From Bacilli bacterium (lineage in GTDB: Bacteria; Bacillota_I; Bacilli_A; RF39; UBA660): a stretch of 18,660 bases of DNA. The translations under genes were made by a program, and so were the position numbers. Positions 15,205 through 18,660 of this stretch are shown here, in pieces. The notes beneath the pieces were generated by a model. That model searched no databases and was not told the origin of the DNA. It saw nothing but the letters and a program-made list of their open reading frames with translations. Numbering within the stretch: position 1 is the first letter of the stretch; each line of letters opens with the position of its first letter. The stretch lies in contig JAQVNR010000022.1 of assembly GCA_028703035.1 (NCBI GenBank), positions 1-18,660 on the forward strand, in the 5' to 3' direction.

Positions 15205-15411
15205 CTATTTTAAAGCAAATTTATTCATTAAAATAGAATATTCTCTTTCATCAACTTTTACAAACATTTTATTTTCTGATAGTAAATCTTGACCAATAAT
15301 TACTACTTCATTATCATTATTTTCATCAATAGTATAATAATATCGCCAGTCATCACTATCTAAAGTTTTAATTACTTTATACTTCATATTATCTAAATTA
15401 ATATAATCCAT
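15205..15411 (-). CDS. Small unknown protein, weakly DUF1292-like
   Basis: A 68-residue acidic soluble protein that I cannot name firmly. The order KYKVIKTLDSDDWRYYYTID, then EVVIIGQDLL, then FVKVDEREYSILMNKF is reminiscent of DUF1292 proteins (a strand, an acidic turn, then an EE/DE..W or Y helix). The match is loose. It overlaps the end of the upstream PlsC-like gene by 14 bases and precedes folD by 24. The first ATG (15411) has only a distant AAAGGA. A second Met at residue 9 has no better site. Confidence 0.5.
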   Translation of the reverse strand: MDYINLDNMKYKVIKTLDSDDWRYYYTIDENNDNEVVIIGQDLLSENKMFVKVDEREYSILMNKFALK

Positions 15412-16018
15412 TTTTGATATCTTTAAGTCCTTTCTTTTTTAAATCAGAAATTTCTTTAAAAAGCTTTTTGTTAGCTGTTTCTAAACTCATATCTTTTGGA
15501 ACTTTAAAAGGTTTGCCAAATCTAATATTAAGATTATTTTTTTTAAATATTTTATACTCACCAGTAATAGCATAAGGTACTATTTCAGCACCTGTTTTCT
15601 GAGCCATTGATACTACTCCAAACTTAAACGGAAGTAAAAATTTATCGGTTTTATTTCTTGTACCTTCTGGAAATACTCCTAAAGCATAGTCGTTTTCAAG
15701 TACTTCAATCGCACTTTCTACCGCACCTTCATCTTTGACTTCTCTATTTACTGGAATGCAACCTACCATCTTGAAAAACCAAGCAACCTTTTTGTCTTGA
15801 AAATATTCAATCTTAGCCATATAATGGATCATTCTTTTAGTAGATATAATTGCCAAATTTTGATCAAATAAATGAAAGTGATTACCAGAAACAATAATTG
15901 GTCCCTTTTTAGGAATAATATTATTATTAATAATTTTAGGTCGATATAAAATTTTAAAAACAAAGCCTAGAACTCCTCTTAAAAAACAATATCTATAATA
16001 ATGTGATTCTTTTTTCAT
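15398..16018 (-). CDS. plsC: 1-acyl-glycerol-3-phosphate acyltransferase (PlsC-like)
   Basis: A 206-residue membrane-associated acyltransferase of the LPLAT family. The HX4D motif is NHFHLFD (H47, D52) and the second block is FPEGTRNK (116-123). A third is VPYAITGEYK. The hydrophobic N-terminus gives membrane association. It would transfer an acyl chain to lysophosphatidic acid or a similar acceptor. Its ATG overlaps the ligase stop by 4 bases (16015-16018), a strong sign of coupling. It is the second of two such proteins flanking the acyl ligase. The exact acceptor is not shown by sequence. Confidence 0.92.
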   Translation of the reverse strand: MKKESHYYRYCFLRGVLGFVFKILYRPKIINNNIIPKKGPIIVSGNHFHLFDQNLAIISTKRMIHYMAKIEYFQDKKVAWFFKMVGCIPVNREVKDEGAVESAIEVLENDYALGVFPEGTRNKTDKFLLPFKFGVVSMAQKTGAEIVPYAITGEYKIFKKNNLNIRFGKPFKVPKDMSLETANKKLFKEISDLKKKGLKDIKNGLY

Positions 16019-17784
16019 TTTTGCTCTTTTCCATATTTTTTAGTACATTCTTCTTCTAATTTTTTATAGTTTACTTTACCAATTAAAGTTTTAGGAACTG
16101 TCTTAATATATTCATACGCAAGAGGCATAGAATATTTAGCAACCGATTTTTCTAAGTATTTTTTTATACTTTGGGTAAGTTCTTCACTTGGAGCATAGTT
16201 TTCTTTTAAGACGATATTAGCAACAGGAACTTGTTTTTTATAGGGGTGAGGTACACCCACAACAACAGCTGCCTCTACAGCAGGATAAAGTACTAGAAGT
16301 TGCTCCATATATTGCGGATAAATATTATATCCACTTGTAATAATTAATCTTTTTAAACGTGATTCAAAAAATATAATTTCATCTCTGTTTTTATAACCGA
16401 TATCTCCAGTTCGAAGCCAAACTTTACCATCTGGATGGGTAACTAAAGTATTTTTTGTTTCTTCTGGTTCGTTTAAATAACCCATCATCATAGAAGGACC
16501 TGATACACATATTTCTCCTTTTTTATTTGGTTTACATTCTTTAAATGTATCTGGTTTAAATATTTTAGCTTCTGTATCTGGCATTGCTATCCCAATTGCG
16601 CCTTCTTTATAATAATAACTAGGAGATAATATTACAACAGCAACGCTTTCAGTTAAACCATACCCTACTCTAAGTTGAGCAGAAGAGCCATGCTCAATTA
16701 AATACTTATTAACTTTCTTTCTTAGTTCTGGTTTTAAAATATCTCCACCTGATATACAATCGGTTACTGATTTTAAATATGTTTTAGAAGTTTCATTGCT
16801 GCTTGCTAGAGCTTCAAATAAAGTCGGAACACCAACTACAAGGTTGGGCTTTTTCTTCTTAATCATCTTTGGAAGTTCTTCTGGAGTAAACTTAGGAATA
16901 AAATGGGATTTCATGCCTGCAAGGAGAACAGTATGAACGCAACATGCTAAACCAAAACCATGAAAAATTGGTAATATTGATAATACAGAATTCCCAGGTT
17001 TAGCAGATTCAATTCTACTAATTGCTTGAAGAGCCATACTATTAATCGCATTATTTGACAGTCTTACCCCTTTTGGTTTACCTGTTGTTCCCCCACTATA
17101 GAGAATAACTGCTTCTTTTTCTCCTAATACTTTAGCTTTATAATCATTTTTATTATAAGAATATCCTAAATTATAAAATTCTTGCCATAAAATTATTTTA
17201 CTTTCATCAAGTTCTTCTATCACTTGCGGAGTTTTATTAAGTTTTGCTTTAATTAATTGCTGAGCAATATAAGCAGTTTTTATTACTATCGGCATACTTT
17301 CTGATACACTTGCCATAATTATTCTTTCAATATTTTGATTTTTTGTTGCTTTTAAAATTCTGTTTTTTAATAAATCAAGTGTTAAAATATATTTACTTTT
17401 TGAAATATCTATATAATATTCCATTTCATTTTCACTTGATAATGGATGGATCATGTTGGCAGAGCCTCCAACCATATTAACTGCATAAACAAGAATAATT
17501 GCCTCAGGAGTATTTGGCATACATATTGTAATTCTATCGCCTTTTTTTACCCCTAAAACTTTTAATGATTTAGCAGCATGTTCTATTTTTTCATAAAATT
17601 TTTGATAACTTACTTCTTTACCAAAATAATCATAAGCAGTTAACTTCGAATATTTTAAAACTGTTTCTTTTAATAATTCATGAAGTGAGCATGAGGGATA
17701 TTCTATATGAGTTACTCCATCTCCAAATGGCTTTAATCTTTCTGGCTCTAGTTCTTTATTAAACATTTTACTTAAAAAATTCAT
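16015..17784 (-). CDS. AMP-forming acyl-CoA/acyl-ACP ligase (FadD-like)
   Basis: A 589-residue ANL-superfamily enzyme that activates carboxylic acids with ATP through an acyl-adenylate. Signatures are YSGGTTGKPKG (229-239), GYGLTES (374-380), RTGDIGYKNRD (458-468) and the C-terminal LIGKVNYKK with the catalytic lysine. Long-chain fatty acid is the likely substrate because two PlsC-like acyltransferases flank it. No in-frame start lies upstream before a TAA. The only Shine-Dalgarno, AAAGGAG at 17816-17822, is 31 bases from the ATG with a 7-bp hairpin between. With the hairpin folded the effective spacing is about 11 bases. Confidence 0.93.
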   Translation of the reverse strand: MNFLSKMFNKELEPERLKPFGDGVTHIEYPSCSLHELLKETVLKYSKLTAYDYFGKEVSYQKFYEKIEHAAKSLKVLGVKKGDRITICMPNTPEAIILVYAVNMVGGSANMIHPLSSENEMEYYIDISKSKYILTLDLLKNRILKATKNQNIERIIMASVSESMPIVIKTAYIAQQLIKAKLNKTPQVIEELDESKIILWQEFYNLGYSYNKNDYKAKVLGEKEAVILYSGGTTGKPKGVRLSNNAINSMALQAISRIESAKPGNSVLSILPIFHGFGLACCVHTVLLAGMKSHFIPKFTPEELPKMIKKKKPNLVVGVPTLFEALASSNETSKTYLKSVTDCISGGDILKPELRKKVNKYLIEHGSSAQLRVGYGLTESVAVVILSPSYYYKEGAIGIAMPDTEAKIFKPDTFKECKPNKKGEICVSGPSMMMGYLNEPEETKNTLVTHPDGKVWLRTGDIGYKNRDEIIFFESRLKRLIITSGYNIYPQYMEQLLVLYPAVEAAVVVGVPHPYKKQVPVANIVLKENYAPSEELTQSIKKYLEKSVAKYSMPLAYEYIKTVPKTLIGKVNYKKLEEECTKKYGKEQK

Positions 17785-17794
17785 TTTTATTGCG

Positions 17795-17814
17795 GTCGAG
17801 TAGACAAACTCGAC
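17795..17814 (-). promoter_or_regulatory. Hairpin between Shine-Dalgarno and ligase start codon
   Basis: GTCGAGT pairs perfectly with ACTCGAC around a six-base loop, between AAAGGAG (17816-17822) and the ATG at 17784. It leaves 1 base to the AAAGGAG side and 10 bases to the ATG. Stem-loops that shorten the apparent distance to a start codon are known in phage mRNAs such as T4 gene 38. The function here is inference. It could equally act as a regulatory or processing site. Confidence 0.55.
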
Positions 17815-17878
17815 ACTCCTTTCACTTTATTAGTAAGAGGAAGTCTATCTCCCCTCAAACTTATACCATTATTTATAA

Positions 17879-18463
17879 CTAATGGAAACTTTCTTTTTTT
17901 ATTATATTTTTCACTTTCTTTTCCAACTCCTTATTTTCCTTTATTACATCATCTGTTTTAGGATAATAAAGTTCTCCAAATATTATTTTAACATTTTTTT
18001 TATATTTTTCATACTTACCTATTATAGCAAAAGGCACTATTGGGCTTTTAGTTAGAATTGCCATTCTAACAGCTCCAGTTTTAAAAGGCGCGATTATTTT
18101 ATTTGTTTTATTAACAGTTCCTTCTGGAAATATTCCAATCAGCGCTTCTTTCTCTAAAAGATTAGTTACATCTAACATCACATTATCATCATGATTTCGC
18201 CTATCAACTGGCACTAATCCACAAGCTGTAAAAAACCATTTGCCTATTCCTTTAAATAATTCTTTTTTAGCAATAAATCTAACCGGTCTTCTTGTTGAAG
18301 AACCTAGCATAAACCCATCAAGCTTACTGACATGAGTACCTGCTAAGATTACTCTTCCTTTTTTAGGAATATTTTCTCGATTCATATATCTTGGGCGATA
18401 TCTAGGTATAAACCATAATAAAATTAAAGGTTTAACAACTTTATATAAAAAAGGGTTTCTCAT
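17879..18463 (-). CDS. PlsC-like acyltransferase (second paralogue)
   Basis: A 194-residue acyltransferase of the LPLAT family. The HX4D motif is THVSKLD (H44, D49) and the second block is FPEGTVNK (112-119), where V replaces the usual Arg of FPEGTR. A hydrophobic stretch near residues 8-20 should associate with the membrane. GAGGA lies 7 bases before the ATG. It is the first gene of the block with the ligase, and the 94-base gap after it holds the Shine-Dalgarno hairpin of the ligase. A phospholipid acyl-transfer role is likely; which acyl position it serves is unknown. Confidence 0.88.
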   Translation of the reverse strand: MRNPFLYKVVKPLILLWFIPRYRPRYMNRENIPKKGRVILAGTHVSKLDGFMLGSSTRRPVRFIAKKELFKGIGKWFFTACGLVPVDRRNHDDNVMLDVTNLLEKEALIGIFPEGTVNKTNKIIAPFKTGAVRMAILTKSPIVPFAIIGKYEKYKKNVKIIFGELYYPKTDDVIKENKELEKKVKNIIKKESFH

Positions 18464-18660
18464 AAATTTTCCTCACTACCTTTTAATTTTACCATATAAT
18501 ATTTAAAAAAAGAATACTATAATCATTTGAGTTAAGTTTTTTACAATAAAAGCATTTCTATTTTAATTTAAATTAGCCTTTTATAGATCTATTATCAACT
18601 TATTATATAAAAGAAAATTACATAAAGAATCTGATATAACTGGGAATTTTCCTATAAATT

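Noticed and set aside
18464..18660. Gene or fatty-acid regulator operator upstream of the first PlsC-like gene
   Set aside because: Short open frames exist on both strands without starts, and I see no FapR- or FabT-type palindrome; only small AT-rich palindromes such as ATAGATCTAT are present.

Overview
The window is AT-rich chromosomal DNA from a low-GC Gram-positive bacterium of the Bacilli/Mycoplasmatota-like type. TGA works as a stop (for example the CotF-like gene ends in TGA at 12930), so the standard bacterial code 11 applies. The MurE here carries the DNPR motif typical of enzymes that add meso-diaminopimelate, so the organism builds a wall and is not a true mycoplasma. Gene style (AGGAGG-type ribosome binding sites, sigma-A-like TTGACA/TATAAT promoters, CotF-like proteins) fits an uncultured gut Bacilli lineage. 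That placement is inference.

Left part (1-5112). The first 520 bases hold only the tail of a plus-strand gene, a strong hairpin and a broken coding remnant. A minus-strand operon follows from 5112 down to 1356: a DUF308-like membrane protein, a GrpB-family protein, a HIT-family protein, an 84-residue remnant of a DUF4143-type AAA ATPase, and a Tet(M)-like ribosomal-protection-type GTPase broken by a one-base frameshift. A SAM methyltransferase lies just beyond. Divergent promoters at 5133-5196 drive this operon and a plus-strand SPFH/slipin gene.

Middle part (5218-12366). The slipin gene converges on a minus-strand pair (WG-repeat membrane protein, then a DagK-type lipid kinase) across a shared terminator. 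Next on the minus strand come an ABC exporter (ATPase plus permease, overlapping), a 211-residue protein that may be a degenerate Fic fold, and murE with its own promoter and terminator.

Right part (12468-18660). Two overlapping plus-strand CotF-like genes are followed by tRNA-Val(GAC), a tiny membrane protein with a Cys/Asn tail, the decayed remains of a mobilizable element (truncated MobV relaxase and a frameshifted small ORF), and minus-strand tRNA-Thr(GGT). A minus-strand block then runs PlsC-like acyltransferase, AMP-forming acyl ligase, second PlsC-like acyltransferase, a small unknown protein and folD. The acyltransferases and ligase together suggest activation of free fatty acids and their transfer into phospholipid.

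The most unusual points are the frameshifted Tet(M)-like gene, the internally deleted ATPase that is still translationally coupled to both neighbours, a hairpin placed between the Shine-Dalgarno and start codon of the acyl ligase, and two tRNA genes with matching promoter geometry and both with a mismatch in the middle of the T stem. I see no CRISPR array, intact insertion sequence or clearly novel multi-gene system.
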